Positions 8,099 to 19,200 of a stretch of DNA of 64,000 bases are shown in pieces (within the stretch, counting starts at the first letter, position 1; each line of letters opens with the position of its first letter). Source of the DNA: Armatimonadota bacterium (GTDB taxonomy: Bacteria > Armatimonadota > DTGP01 > JAKQQT01). The notes below the pieces were generated by a model. The model was not told the DNA's origin. It ran no database searches and saw only the letters and a program-made list of their open reading frames with translations. Both the position numbers and the translations under genes were made by a program. Where the stretch lies: the NCBI GenBank assembly GCA_036504095.1, contig DASXVS010000050.1, positions 1-64,000 of the forward strand, read 5' to 3'.

Positions 8099-10390
8099 TT
8101 AGGCGGCATTCGTTAGTTCCATTTGGCTTCTTGCGTACTCTTTGAGCTTCGCCAGTATGGACGAAGAGCCCCTTCCGTCGGGCAGGAGAAGAGGGAGGTT
8201 CTTGGGCCTGTTGTCACGGATACAGTCCGTCGCCGGATGTTTGGCGCTGTCGGTTGCCATAACGAAAAGATCCGCCCCTACTGCAAGGGCTTTCAACGAG
8301 GCGGTGCATACCTTGTCTCTGTTCGTCCTGATCTTGCAGTTTTTGTTGTACTGGCGGATAGTGTCCACTGCCGATCGGGCGGCACCGTCCGTCAATGTGT
8401 AGAGGACTATTGTACCAGACAGGCGGGAGATCACCGCAAGGCTGTCTTCCGCCCTCTCGTCCAAAGCGGCTTCGTCCGGTCGCCGGAAATACTCAGCTAA
8501 CCCACATGCCTTGGCTAATGAGCGTAGCACCGCCGCGTCCTCGTCGATCAGCCACCCTTGCTCTTGGTATCCCCGCGCATCGGTGAGGACAGCCTGAACA
8601 CATTCTGTCCGGGCCTCTTCGTCACGGCATGTGTTGTATGTAAGAGCCTGCAGGCAATCCAAGATAGACGAGATCGCGTTTGGCGCTTTGTTCACAGACC
8701 AGAGTCTTTGTATGTCCGACACCAGACCGCGGTAGTCCCCTCGGTTCACGTTCAACTGGAGAATGGCATCGACTAGCGTACCATAGAGAGAAAGGTACTG
8801 CTCAGGTGGACGCGTGTCGATGTCTGTCGATACTACGTCCAGTGTCGTCAGAAGTATTCGGTAGATGGTGCCGAACTCGCGGCGCGGAAACTCCTCTTCC
8901 GCCGCAAAACACCGGATAAGGTATGGTAGTGCTGAGAGGAACTGCGGATTCATGGCATCTGCATTCGCCATGAGCTGTTCGAGTTCCTCGAGTTCCTTGG
9001 TGTGGAGAACAAATGTGTGGTCCACTCCGCGTGCAGCGATGTCCTGGGCGATCTCAGCAGCACGCAGCCATGTGGGATCGCGCTGTAAACGTCGGAACCA
9101 GCCAGGCCAGTCGCCAGGCATCGCTTCAGGCACGACTCCAATCGCCTGCTCCGACGCGCTGATCCGCTGGTACATCTCGAGGAAGGTGGCGTCCATGAGC
9201 AGTTCATCAAGATCATCATTCGCCAGAGCCTCCACGGCACTAGCGGCGAGACGCTCGACATCTGGGCTTCGTAGCGTCGACGCGCAGATAAGCAGGAGGC
9301 GCGTTCGATCTATTGATGGAGTCGCGCTAAGGGCACATGCCGTCGCCCCGTCCAGATTGAACTCACCCAGTGCGATGCGAGCTTCAGCAAGTGAGTCGAA
9401 GGGTACAGGGCTTCTCTCCTGAACGAGAGCAGCGATGGAACGAAGATAACCATCGTCGGGCAGAGATAACCCGGGTGCCTCGAGCAGTTGGTCGCGAAGG
9501 TCCAGCCGAGGGGGCTCGGTACCGACGGCAAGGAGCATAAATGACTTGACCGTCTCGGGAGCGGGAAGGCGCCCCCAGGTCTCGAACAATGCCGGTGCCC
9601 TAGGCAAGACATGCTCATGGAAGTGTCGCACCGCGCCTTGTGGGTCTGCTTGCTGCTCGAAGGGCTGCAACTCGACTTTGTACCACGCCTGGATCAGGGC
9701 TCGGGTCACGGCCACGGGACGCTGGATATTCAACAGGTCATGGCGGCGCGAGCAGTCAAGCACCTCAGGCCATAGCCCGAGTGTGCTATAGAGCTGGACC
9801 TCCAGAAAAGCGAGATTCAGGTGACCGAGTTGTCCTTGTGCCGCGATGGTGGACAGGGCGGAATCGGCGGCGGGCCGGTTGTTGTCCGCAAGCGCCATCT
9901 CGAAGTGCCGCAGGAGTCGGCCTTCAGCGATGTGGATGGCGGCCACCCTTCGGTTTTCGGTCCGGCGCACATTCCACATTAGCTCCAAGGCTCTCAGTAA
10001 GCGGTGACTCTGTGGATCGGCCGGATCCCGACGGAACTTGTAAGCCGTGAGGTCCAGTTGGAGCAACGCACTTTCCAGAGGGTCATTGGGGTCCAGTTCC
10101 GCAGGTACGCCACGGAACGTGGAGAACGACGGTCCGACGAACGCCAACAACTCCTCACGCAGTTCACGCATTTGTCTCGCCGACTCAGCCACAGCGTACC
10201 ACTGCAGTCGGCCTTCGGCGCTCCTTGGCAGAACCATAGGGAAGCCCAGTTTGCGGAAATCGTCAATCCATGCCCTCGTAGGGCTGGCAATCGGGCTAGT
10301 ATAACTATCTAGCCTATCCCACTCGATGTCGTTGCCTGGCCCGAAGAAGCGCTGGAGGAAACCAATTCGTCCCGCCTGCTCCATCATCAT
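8099..10390 (-). CDS. dpdD: Dpd system protein DpdD
   Basis: This large protein (763 residues) is last in the minus-strand operon. Most of it is helical with no motif I recognise. The last 110 residues look like a Rossmann-type domain resembling DUF2325: a hydrophobic strand TIVLYTLTD, then GADLFVMATDSAKHPAT and a terminal SSSILAKLKEYA helix. I start it at ATG 10390, which overlaps the dpdK stop as ATGA; the long upstream extension would cover dpdK in another frame. The DpdD name is by operon composition and size. Its biochemical role is not known to me; in published islands the non-core genes are linked to restriction. Confidence 0.7.
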   Translation of the reverse strand: MMMEQAGRIGFLQRFFGPGNDIEWDRLDSYTSPIASPTRAWIDDFRKLGFPMVLPRSAEGRLQWYAVAESARQMRELREELLAFVGPSFSTFRGVPAELDPNDPLESALLQLDLTAYKFRRDPADPQSHRLLRALELMWNVRRTENRRVAAIHIAEGRLLRHFEMALADNNRPAADSALSTIAAQGQLGHLNLAFLEVQLYSTLGLWPEVLDCSRRHDLLNIQRPVAVTRALIQAWYKVELQPFEQQADPQGAVRHFHEHVLPRAPALFETWGRLPAPETVKSFMLLAVGTEPPRLDLRDQLLEAPGLSLPDDGYLRSIAALVQERSPVPFDSLAEARIALGEFNLDGATACALSATPSIDRTRLLLICASTLRSPDVERLAASAVEALANDDLDELLMDATFLEMYQRISASEQAIGVVPEAMPGDWPGWFRRLQRDPTWLRAAEIAQDIAARGVDHTFVLHTKELEELEQLMANADAMNPQFLSALPYLIRCFAAEEEFPRREFGTIYRILLTTLDVVSTDIDTRPPEQYLSLYGTLVDAILQLNVNRGDYRGLVSDIQRLWSVNKAPNAISSILDCLQALTYNTCRDEEARTECVQAVLTDARGYQEQGWLIDEDAAVLRSLAKACGLAEYFRRPDEAALDERAEDSLAVISRLSGTIVLYTLTDGAARSAVDTIRQYNKNCKIRTNRDKVCTASLKALAVGADLFVMATDSAKHPATDCIRDNRPKNLPLLLPDGRGSSSILAKLKEYARSQMELTNAA

Positions 10391-10914
10391 GGATCGAGTT
10401 CCTCCCAGTGTTGCTCTAGCGACAGTCGGTGCTCTGCGATCCTCCCCGACTCCGTGATGAAGGTCGCGCGCTCCTTGAGAACGGCAATGCCGTTGTGCGT
10501 GAAGTTGAATGAGCCGAAGAGGTAATACCGGTCGCCTAGCAACCCCTTTTCGTGCAGCGACGGCGTACACTTGATATGGATCTGCGCCGGAAGACGATCC
10601 TGTGCATCTGTCATTCGGTCGAGGAACGCCTGGTTCCGGTAATCCTTGCGTGCCAGGACGAGAACTTCGGATCCGGTTTCCGCGAGGCGAATGAGCGCCC
10701 TAGACAGGCGGATGGGGACTCGGTCCCAGTCGGGTACTAGGGAGCTGAATTGGCCCGCCGTATTATCGAGGACAGGGATATCGGTAATCCACGGCGAGAT
10801 GAGGAAGATACGCCGACTAGGCGCGAGCAACTCGGCCGCGAAAACCGATTGAAGGAGTCGCGCGATCTCCCGCGTTCCGTTCCACATGCGGATGTCACGG
10901 CTGGATTCCGTCAC
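10387..10914 (-). CDS. dpdK: Phospholipase-D-like protein DpdK
   Basis: This 175-residue protein carries one HKD motif, HEKGLLGD (H121, K123, D128), followed by GSFNFTHNG (from 134), the arrangement of phospholipase-D-superfamily nucleases. One HKD per chain implies a dimer with a composite active site, as in Nuc and BfiI-type nucleases. It is therefore the best candidate in the operon for the DNA-cutting subunit that acts on unmodified DNA, which is inference. The start is GTG 10914, overlapping the dpdJ stop as GTGA; the stop overlaps the dpdD ATG. Confidence 0.85.
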   Translation of the reverse strand: MTESSRDIRMWNGTREIARLLQSVFAAELLAPSRRIFLISPWITDIPVLDNTAGQFSSLVPDWDRVPIRLSRALIRLAETGSEVLVLARKDYRNQAFLDRMTDAQDRLPAQIHIKCTPSLHEKGLLGDRYYLFGSFNFTHNGIAVLKERATFITESGRIAEHRLSLEQHWEELDP

Positions 10915-13900
10915 TGCAGGACCTCCCTTAGGTGTAGGGTGGCCGACCGACCGCCGTGGATACGCTCGGCGCGGACAACGTACGGAAAGAGGCGGAGGAA
11001 ATGCAACTCGATCGGGTTTACGACCATTCGGAGAATCGCCACTTGAAGAACGTCGCTGTGGGTAGCACCGGCGAAGAGACGGACGCTTCCTCGTGTCGCC
11101 AGGGCCTCGCGCGCCACTTCTTCCCAGTCTGGGACGGCTGGATCATCGACAGGCACGTACAGAAGGCATGCCCTCAACTCGGTGAAGAGGAGAAGCGGGT
11201 CAGGCCTGGGGAAGTTCGCGTAAGGGTTGTAGACCTCGAGGGATTTCTCCCGCACCACGCTGCCTCGAGGCCAGAGCAATGCGTAGAGGATGGAGGCGCT
11301 CTCCTGCGAGGAATCGCCGCCGCCACCGACCGAACTTAGGATACGTGATACGTCATCCGCGATCTCCGGGTTCCGACTGGCACAGTAGCAGAAAACCCGG
11401 GCATCAATTTCGACACCAAGGCGCTCCTCTTCCGCAGCCCATGAGTCCAACAGACTCGACAAGAGGGCGTCCGTGTCTGGACCGGTACCCGGGCGCAGCA
11501 CGCGAGCATTGAGCGCCGTCATGACTGGGCGGGTCACTAGGACCCCCAATTCGTTCAGTACGTTTGTTAGGATGCCACGCGCTACGTCTAACTCGTGATT
11601 GTTTTCGGCCCGCCGCACTTGTGCAAATGCCTCCTGGAGAGCGCTGCTTGACTGACTCAGACGCGCCGCATTCGTGAGTTCCTCGTCCACTACCTCGTGG
11701 TCGGACGGGCTCAGGGCCATTTCAGCGAGCAGGTAGAAGTAGCGCGGGTCCGACCGATACTGCTGATAGATCTCCTCGACCACGCCGGTTCCGCCGAGGA
11801 CGGTCTCCGTTATCCAGATCGCCGCGAGACCTTCTGGCAACTCCTCTCCACCAGAAGGAGGTGGACCGGGATCTATGTCCAGGCACAATTCGCCTGCCTG
11901 ATTTTGCGGGGTAAGAGCATAGCACGCCTGCTGAAATGCGGCGCCCAATGTGAGCGTGAAGCGTTGCCGAATCCACTGCTTGTCAATCGCTACCGCCCCG
12001 TGCAGGACCATCGCTAGGCGGAGGAGGCGGTCGCGTACGTTAGTATCCTGGAATAACGACAGCAATCGTTGCTGCAGCTTGCCAGTTGGTATCTCCTCAA
12101 TGCCCTCGAATCCTTCATCCTCTTCGTCATTCACGGGCAAGGTCTGGAAGATGCTGCTCAACGCCTCCGATACGGACCGATCCCACTCTGGCGTATCGGA
12201 ATAGTGAGAGATGGCTTCCCGTAGCGTGACTTGGGATCTGCCGGCCCTGGCCAAGAGCATCGAAAGGAACACCAGTGCCAGCCAGTCGAGTAGGAAAGCG
12301 TTCTGCTGTGTCGCTTTCCGCAATTCATCGTCATTAGTCACGCTATCTCGGAAATACGCTGTCCGTGATGATCGAAGCACTTCGGGGTTGCTGAGGGCCC
12401 TCCCGATCGCATCGTCGGAGATCCGACACAGGAATCGGATGCCATCTACGCACTGTTCGAACCCGACGGCCGCTTGCGCTCCGGGTTCGCCCCGATCTTC
12501 TGGCTCCGTAAACCGGATGGTAATGCTCCGGTCTGCCTTGCCCCTGCGGCGAACGTCAGCGCGGGAACCCAGGGAGAACCTCCGCACGACGGACGGACGA
12601 GAGAGGTTGTGGGTGCAGAACCGCACGTCCTGGATGAAGCTATCGAAGCCGCACTCCGATGGAACGCCCTCGTTTTCCCCGATATCATCCGCGAACACCT
12701 GTGAACGCCATTCCATTCGTGCGTTCGAGGAGGCGAGGACATTGTCAGGCTTTCCCATCGGACAGAGGGCGGTCTTGATCGCCCACGGACGGACGCACAT
12801 GACATCATTAACGCTGCCTCCTAGTCGCACCTGAAATGTGCCGACGGACTCGTAGGGCGGCGCGCAGTAGGCGTCCACCATCATCTCCTGTAGGTCCGGG
12901 CCATCCAGTTCGGGTGGGGCGACCCAATGGGCGTCCTTGGCATGTCGCACGCCAAAACGGCGGGTCACCCGCCCGGGAGGGAGCGTCCGCAGCGCCTGCC
13001 CAAGGTCTACGGCCCACTCTCCCGCGTCGCCGTTACCAAAGGCGGGGGTCGTGACGACCACGTCCGGGACATTCAGATCGCTGAAGAGATTATCCGGGAT
13101 AAACTCGTGCAGAGGCACGGAAGGGCGGTAGTACTCCTGGGCCGATTCGTCGGGCCGGGTGCGGACGTAATTCCACTGGCTGGAGAGTCTGCGCCAAACG
13201 GTCGGCAGAACCGCTAGAAGCAGCGGCCGAGGTGGCTCCCAGAACAGCGCGCTGACCTCGTCTTCGGTCAAGCCCAAGGCTGCCGACAAATGCATTGCGA
13301 GCGCGTCGCGCTTGGGTCCGCCTTGGAGGACGTCGAGCACGACGCCACAAATCCAATCTTGCCGCTGGCGTTGTCTCGCGTCCTTCGCCGGCTTGACGAG
13401 GTCGTCCCACACGCTCCCCGACACTCCCATGGGGAGTAGCCGCGCCAGCCATTCCATGAAGGCATACGTGGCCTGGATGCGCAGCACGTAGCGGTTACGA
13501 ATGGGAAGGGCGCGGCGCTCGATCACCGGGTCGAAGAGCTGGTCGTAAGCCTGGTAAGCAAGGCGGTCGCGCCCGTAGTCCGACAGAACGACCACCGTCC
13601 AGGGCCGCATTTCCCGCGATCGGCCGGCGCGCCCGCGCCGCTGAAGAAAGGACGCGGGATCCCGTGGCGCCTTGTGCTGGAGCACTGCGCCCACACCCTG
13701 GTCATTGTATCCGACCTCGAGCGAAGGCGTCGCGATAATGACGTTGCACGCTTCCTGCACACCCGGGTCTTGGGAACTCGTGCGTCCGACTTTGAGACGG
13801 TTGTCCCTGCCGAGGTCGTGCCCTATGTACTCGCAGATGTCCCAACACTGCCCCGCATCGAATCTGAGTGCCTTCTCCGGCAGTTGCGCGGCACGAAAGG

Positions 13901-15536
13901 ATGCGAGCGACTGCTTCGAGGTGTATGGCTGGCCGAAGCTATTGCGTCCTTCCGCGTCCAGCAGATCGTGGAAGAAACGGTTCGTCACATCAAGGTCATC
14001 CGTGAAGGCGAAGACCTTGTGTCCATAGATCCCACCGCTGATTCCCTGTCCTGGGACGTCTAACACCCTTGGGAGCAGCATGGCCGTCTGGATCGATGTG
14101 GCAAGCAGGGATGTCTGCGAGACGGGGTCGCCCCGAAGAACGAGATGATACTCACGTCCCTCCGGGAGCAGTTCTTCGCCGGCATCCAACACCTCAACGG
14201 CATCGTGCGGAACGCCAAGCATGTCCGAGAAGAAACCCTGAGGGTCCGCCAGCGTCGCGGACAACCCGACGAACTGCACATTCTGCCCCACTAGATGGCG
14301 CCAACGCCGGATTAGGAGACTGACCTGCGCGCCATGTACATCGTGATATGTGTGAACCTCATCGAGCAATAACATGGACGGGGAGCGATGTGAAGGACGG
14401 TTGATGCCGAAAAGCCTCCAAGCCCACGTGTTGCTCATCTCACGGTTCAGCATTTCCGTTGTAGTGAATAGAATATCTGGCGGGGTCTTCTCCATCCGGG
14501 AGCGGGTAAGAATCACTTCTTCATGACACACTCGGCCCTCGCACCCGGGCCGGGTGCATCGCAACTCCTCTACGCCGGCGAGACGTTGCTCATCGCGCCA
14601 CACCATGTCGGCGTCACAAGGTTCCGTCTTGCCTGCCACAGGATCGGTGACGCGCATGGCGGGGCAACGAAGATATGGGCATACGCGGCCGGTCTTCGCG
14701 GGGTCTGGCTGCCATCCGAAATCCCATTCGGCACGGGTCGGCGTATCGCCAAAATAGGCACCAAGGATGACCTTTCGTCTGGCGGGAGAAGAAATAGCTA
14801 CGGTATCCGTCCGCCGGGCCTCCCGATAGGCCTCGGTGAACTGGTCCTTCAGTAGTTCCCGGCGGGGGTAGACTGCCAGGGCCTGCGTCCAGGACTCGGT
14901 GGCATCCAGACCACGGACCACAGACATCAGGCATGGCAGATAGAATGCCAAGGTCTTTCCAGTACCAGTCCCCGCACAGACGATCATCGCCTTTGTGGGG
15001 CCGCCGATGGACCCGAGGAGACGGGCTGCCGCGCGAACTTGAAACCGGGAAAAGCGGAACGGGCCAGAACCGCGGTGAGCAAGCAGAGCCTCGTACGTGC
15101 GCTCTTCAATCGGACTAAGCCGGCGGCGCTGGTTGATGAGGTCTAGAGCTGCCTCCGGCAGAACGTCACGAGGCGGGTACAGGCGGGGCCGGATCGCTAC
15201 CCTGTAATCCGAAACGAGGTTGGGGGCGGTGCGCCAATCGTTCCATGGTAGAATCTGCTTCAGCCGAACGATGAGGCGAACCGATTCTGCAAAGCGTGTA
15301 CGGTTGATGCGCCGGGTGTCACGCCGTATATCAAAAAGCGATCGGCGCTTGCGCAACCACGCTATCAGATCCTCGGGAGAGGAAGTTGAAGGGAATGCCT
15401 GGGCTGCTTCGATTAGGTCGTCGTCCGTGAACCCACCGTCCAGGAAACCCCACGTTAGCAGTTTCCACTCGTCAGCCTCAAGACGATCGAGGAGTGCAAG
15501 TGCTGAGCGCTCAAGTTGTTCTTCGTATTGTGACAT
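10911..15536 (-). CDS. dpdJ: DEAD/DEAH-box helicase DpdJ
   Basis: At 1541 residues this is the largest protein of the system. Helicase motifs appear in order: AGTGTGKTLAF (Walker A at 189-195), LLLDEVHTYHD (motif II), GLSATLADP (motif III) and QRRGRAGRSREM (motif VI). A cysteine-rich insertion between Walker A and motif II (CPYLRC, then RCTRPGCEGRVC) probably binds zinc. The C-terminal region, with ETVLGGTGVVEEI, resembles the DUF1998 module of related DNA helicases. It overlaps dpdI by 26 bases and dpdK by 4. Likely role: ATP-driven DNA translocation or unwinding during restriction. Confidence 0.85.
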   Translation of the reverse strand: MSQYEEQLERSALALLDRLEADEWKLLTWGFLDGGFTDDDLIEAAQAFPSTSSPEDLIAWLRKRRSLFDIRRDTRRINRTRFAESVRLIVRLKQILPWNDWRTAPNLVSDYRVAIRPRLYPPRDVLPEAALDLINQRRRLSPIEERTYEALLAHRGSGPFRFSRFQVRAAARLLGSIGGPTKAMIVCAGTGTGKTLAFYLPCLMSVVRGLDATESWTQALAVYPRRELLKDQFTEAYREARRTDTVAISSPARRKVILGAYFGDTPTRAEWDFGWQPDPAKTGRVCPYLRCPAMRVTDPVAGKTEPCDADMVWRDEQRLAGVEELRCTRPGCEGRVCHEEVILTRSRMEKTPPDILFTTTEMLNREMSNTWAWRLFGINRPSHRSPSMLLLDEVHTYHDVHGAQVSLLIRRWRHLVGQNVQFVGLSATLADPQGFFSDMLGVPHDAVEVLDAGEELLPEGREYHLVLRGDPVSQTSLLATSIQTAMLLPRVLDVPGQGISGGIYGHKVFAFTDDLDVTNRFFHDLLDAEGRNSFGQPYTSKQSLASFRAAQLPEKALRFDAGQCWDICEYIGHDLGRDNRLKVGRTSSQDPGVQEACNVIIATPSLEVGYNDQGVGAVLQHKAPRDPASFLQRRGRAGRSREMRPWTVVVLSDYGRDRLAYQAYDQLFDPVIERRALPIRNRYVLRIQATYAFMEWLARLLPMGVSGSVWDDLVKPAKDARQRQRQDWICGVVLDVLQGGPKRDALAMHLSAALGLTEDEVSALFWEPPRPLLLAVLPTVWRRLSSQWNYVRTRPDESAQEYYRPSVPLHEFIPDNLFSDLNVPDVVVTTPAFGNGDAGEWAVDLGQALRTLPPGRVTRRFGVRHAKDAHWVAPPELDGPDLQEMMVDAYCAPPYESVGTFQVRLGGSVNDVMCVRPWAIKTALCPMGKPDNVLASSNARMEWRSQVFADDIGENEGVPSECGFDSFIQDVRFCTHNLSRPSVVRRFSLGSRADVRRRGKADRSITIRFTEPEDRGEPGAQAAVGFEQCVDGIRFLCRISDDAIGRALSNPEVLRSSRTAYFRDSVTNDDELRKATQQNAFLLDWLALVFLSMLLARAGRSQVTLREAISHYSDTPEWDRSVSEALSSIFQTLPVNDEEDEGFEGIEEIPTGKLQQRLLSLFQDTNVRDRLLRLAMVLHGAVAIDKQWIRQRFTLTLGAAFQQACYALTPQNQAGELCLDIDPGPPPSGGEELPEGLAAIWITETVLGGTGVVEEIYQQYRSDPRYFYLLAEMALSPSDHEVVDEELTNAARLSQSSSALQEAFAQVRRAENNHELDVARGILTNVLNELGVLVTRPVMTALNARVLRPGTGPDTDALLSSLLDSWAAEEERLGVEIDARVFCYCASRNPEIADDVSRILSSVGGGGDSSQESASILYALLWPRGSVVREKSLEVYNPYANFPRPDPLLLFTELRACLLYVPVDDPAVPDWEEVAREALATRGSVRLFAGATHSDVLQVAILRMVVNPIELHFLRLFPYVVRAERIHGGRSATLHLREVLQ

Positions 15537-16224
15537 GGAAAGTGTTCGACAGAGAATGGGCCTTCAGCCACTCTTGGACCTTGTCGGTCAGGATATTGAG
15601 TGCGGCTCCGCCGGAGGCAGCAGCACGTAGGAACTTCAGCACATCGTCAGGCAGACTATCACCCGAAAGACGATCCCACTCAATCGCTAATTGGTCCACG
15701 GCATTCCGAAAACGGGTGAACTCATCCTGTCGACGAGGGTAACGCACTCCAGCCTGTCCTACGTCGCGCTGAAGCCGGCGGATGTTCGCAATGTCCGACT
15801 GGAATCGCGGGAAGCGCTCCAAGGTATCTAGTACAAGAGGATCCATTGAGACGTTATGAAGACCATTGTAGGAGCGCCATGCGTCCGAAAGGTTCTCTGT
15901 GAGCTTGGCGGTGAACTCGCCAAGCTCTCGAAAGAAATCGCGATTTCCAGACAGATCGCCGTAAGCCAGAGTATCTTCATGCACCGCCGCACGAATCTCA
16001 CGAGTTCTTGCTAGAATCCGGCGAGCCCAATCATCAGGTACCTGGACAGGAACGTCATTGCTCTGTAGAACATGAAGGGAGTTGGCGGCGGAGCGTAGGC
16101 CGGCCACAGCATCATCGACCTGTCCCCGACGGGTTTGCATTTGCTCGATAAGCCGACGGTCCTGGCGCAGGGCTTGGAGTCTGTTCATGTTCTGTTCCAA
16201 CCTGCCACAGAGTTCAAGAAGCAT
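15511..16224 (-). CDS. dpdI: Dpd system protein DpdI
   Basis: This 237-residue protein is rich in charged helices and probably coiled coil (for example LEQNMNRLQALRQDRRLIEQ near the start); I see no enzymatic motif. AGGAGG (16231-16236) lies six bases before ATG 16224, so I choose that start over ATG 16230, which would have no spacing, and ATG 16242. It overlaps dpdH by 11 and dpdJ by 26 bases. Position between the ATPase and the DpdJ helicase suggests a structural or adaptor subunit. The DpdI name is positional. Confidence 0.6.
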   Translation of the reverse strand: MLLELCGRLEQNMNRLQALRQDRRLIEQMQTRRGQVDDAVAGLRSAANSLHVLQSNDVPVQVPDDWARRILARTREIRAAVHEDTLAYGDLSGNRDFFRELGEFTAKLTENLSDAWRSYNGLHNVSMDPLVLDTLERFPRFQSDIANIRRLQRDVGQAGVRYPRRQDEFTRFRNAVDQLAIEWDRLSGDSLPDDVLKFLRAAASGGAALNILTDKVQEWLKAHSLSNTFHVTIRRTT

Positions 16225-19200
16225 GTGCATCCTCCTGAGCAATCATTGAGCAGAGATCAACCAGTGTGTCGAATCCTGTCCGGATAGCGGCCTCCTCGCC
16301 ACCCAACGTCGCGCCACCCGAAGTATGTTGTATGTCCTGAATGACGCGATCCTCAGTTGCCGTCAGTACTCTTCCTAAGAGATCCAGGAATCTGCGCGTT
16401 TTCTCCATGGGGATATGCAAGTCATCGCGACCCAATATGTCCAACCATTCGTTGAGCTGACTGGTTGATGAAAGGGAATTCATCGCTTCGAGAGTGGGAC
16501 CTAACGGAATGGCCGCGAATTCCTTTGCCGAGTCGATCAGCGCCCGTGGTTCTGGCATGCCACCAAGGGCCGGTACGACACCCATGCCGGAGGCCGTGTG
16601 CAGTACCTTCTCCACAGCGGAAGCGAGTGCCGTCTGAGAAGTCCCCTCGGACACGTTTCGACGCAGTGTGTCGCGCCATTCGAAATATCGAGCGCGTTCC
16701 TGAACCACGGCGGTCTCTAAAGCATCATCGACCTTCTTTCGAAGGCGCTCGATGTCGCTGTACTCAGACGGCAGTGGAGATGGAATGCACGTCGACGGCA
16801 GAGCCAAACGAACAGTCTTCTTCAGGAGCGATAGCAAGGGGCCGGCATCTACTATTTGGGCCGGCAGTGCACCGCCCTTAGTGCAACTAGCGCGGGCCTT
16901 AACGATCCTGCTGACTTTGTCACCCAATTCCACGAAATCGCGCAAGAGTGCTTTCCAGACTGGTGAGCGAAAATCCGGGATAGACTCGCCTTCCCAAGGC
17001 GCGAACAGGCTGTCTATCTGCTTCTCAGGTTCGGATGTTGATGTGATCCGGCCGCGTAGGCGGGCCCCAATGGCAAGCAGTTCGACTGCAGAGGACAATG
17101 GGTCCCATCCGGAACCGGTAGGGAGATCACGGATTTGGCTGAGCACGTGCTTTGATATGTCAGACAGGAGTCGAGCGTAGGCGCGTTGGTAGCGTGCTCC
17201 TTCCTCAAACTGCCAGTGACGGTGCAACTGATGTTGGACAAGCCCTTGGAGAGCGATCGCCGTCTGAGTGTTGTCCCAACCAGCGAGAGGCAATATGACG
17301 GAAATAGTGGCTTGGCTGACTTGGGTCGATTGCCGTTGGATATTGATGCACAGCCGCTTGAACAGGCGTCCGTCTCCTACAAACGCATCTTGCGCCAACA
17401 TCTCTGCGTCCCAATCGATGTATGCCACAGTGGCTTCGAAGAGGGTTGTTCGAAGATCCTTGCTAAGGTCGGGTGACAGATGTCCGCCGTTGGCCCACGC
17501 ATCGAGTTCCTTTACCCCTGGTAACGGTTCTCGCTGACCGTGAATGGGTTTGTCACGCTCGACTACAGTAGGCTCTGGATCCCGCTCAGTTGCGCTGTAA
17601 CTTGGTGCCTCTCCGGGATTATCCTCGAGTGGTTTCAGGCCAAAGCCACGAAAGACGCCATCAGGTACGCCTCCCAACTGCTCCGGGTTGCCCCAAAGTT
17701 CGTAGACGGTACGATACCGACCTAACATGTCAGCAGGGACCCTTCTCTTGAGCTGATCTTCCTTACTGGCAGGCATGCGTCCCCGGCCGAAGTGCGTGAG
17801 CAAAGCGGTGGGAGGGAAACGCCCTTCTCGCAACGCCTCGGTATCATGGGCCAAGACGTGTTTCAGCACATGATCTATCAGCACGCGGGGGCTGAAATAG
17901 TCGGCATGCTCACGACTCTCAACGGCGCGCCGGAACATCTCATCCAGCGCGGATTCCGTGAAGGGGTATACCCCATACTCTTTACCGTTACCAAATGTAC
18001 GATGGCACACCTCTTGGTGTGGGCAGCGCAGACAAGCATTGGGCGGTGAAGAAGGCGGCTCGGCCTGTTGGGAGCCGACGGCCCACTCCTTCAATTCACC
18101 CTGGTTTACTCTTACGGCATTCAGGTACCGGGCGGCAAAGGCCGCGAGATCCCCCCGAGTGATAACACGGTGGACACCAACACCTTCCAGGTCGAGGTTC
18201 ACCGCGAGGTCGACCCGGTCCCGTACGTTCTCTTTGAGCACGGCGTAGAAACCCGGCGTGACGGCCATCGCCGTGCGCAGAACGCAAAGCCGGCGGTCAC
18301 CCTGAACTGGGCGCACGAGAACGGCTTCAAGCAACGGTTGGTCGATTCCCTGCAAACGGGCGAAGTCCTCGATAAGCAGGACCAACTCTCGTCCTTGCGT
18401 CGCCAACGTTTCCCGTACCTGGAACAAGAGGTCATTCACGTCTTCTCGTCCCAGGTTGAGCATCTGTCGCAACGCGGCATCGAGGTTGCGGTTCATCCAG
18501 TCGACAACGGTCTGTCGATAGGTTTCGGATCGCAGGCTGCCGTAAACGTTTCTAGCCTTCTTGCCAAGGTCGGCGATGTTGAGTTGCCATCGGTCCAACG
18601 CCAGGTCCGTTGTCGTGAACTGACGACGGCTCTCTTGCCGTTCCGCATCCGTGCGTCCGACGGCGTGGCGTGCTAGTTGATCGACGATGCTACCCTCGGC
18701 GAGAAATGGTCGCCGAAATGCCGCATCGTTTAGCAGGGCCGGCAGTTCTTCGACGAGTTCCTCGCGGGCCTCGGCCGCTTCGCCAGTTAGTTGTTCGTCC
18801 CCGGACCGGGGCCCGTTCGGCCCAACGGCAATGGCAAGGTGGCTCAACAGCAATTCACGCGCAAGTGCGGGGCTAAGATCGTTGGATGTCTGCCGAAGTC
18901 TGTCGCGGAGGGCGTCAAAGGTCGCGCCTTCCATGCCCTCCAAGATAAGCTCGACAACCTTTTTTAGGTTTGTGTTCGCTCTAGGAACGAGCACAATGTG
19001 ACGGTCTGCTGTGCGGGGTGTCGTGACCGAAAGCCATCGTATAAGATGGGACTTTCCGGATCCTGGCCAACCTTGAACCATAGCAAGCACGTGGTTTTTG
19101 TCTGCATCTAGGAATGCAGAACGAAATCCCTCCTGAGTCAGGATGGGGCCGCCCGTCTCCCCAGCGATGACGTTCGCCTGACGCATCCGCATCGGGGAAT

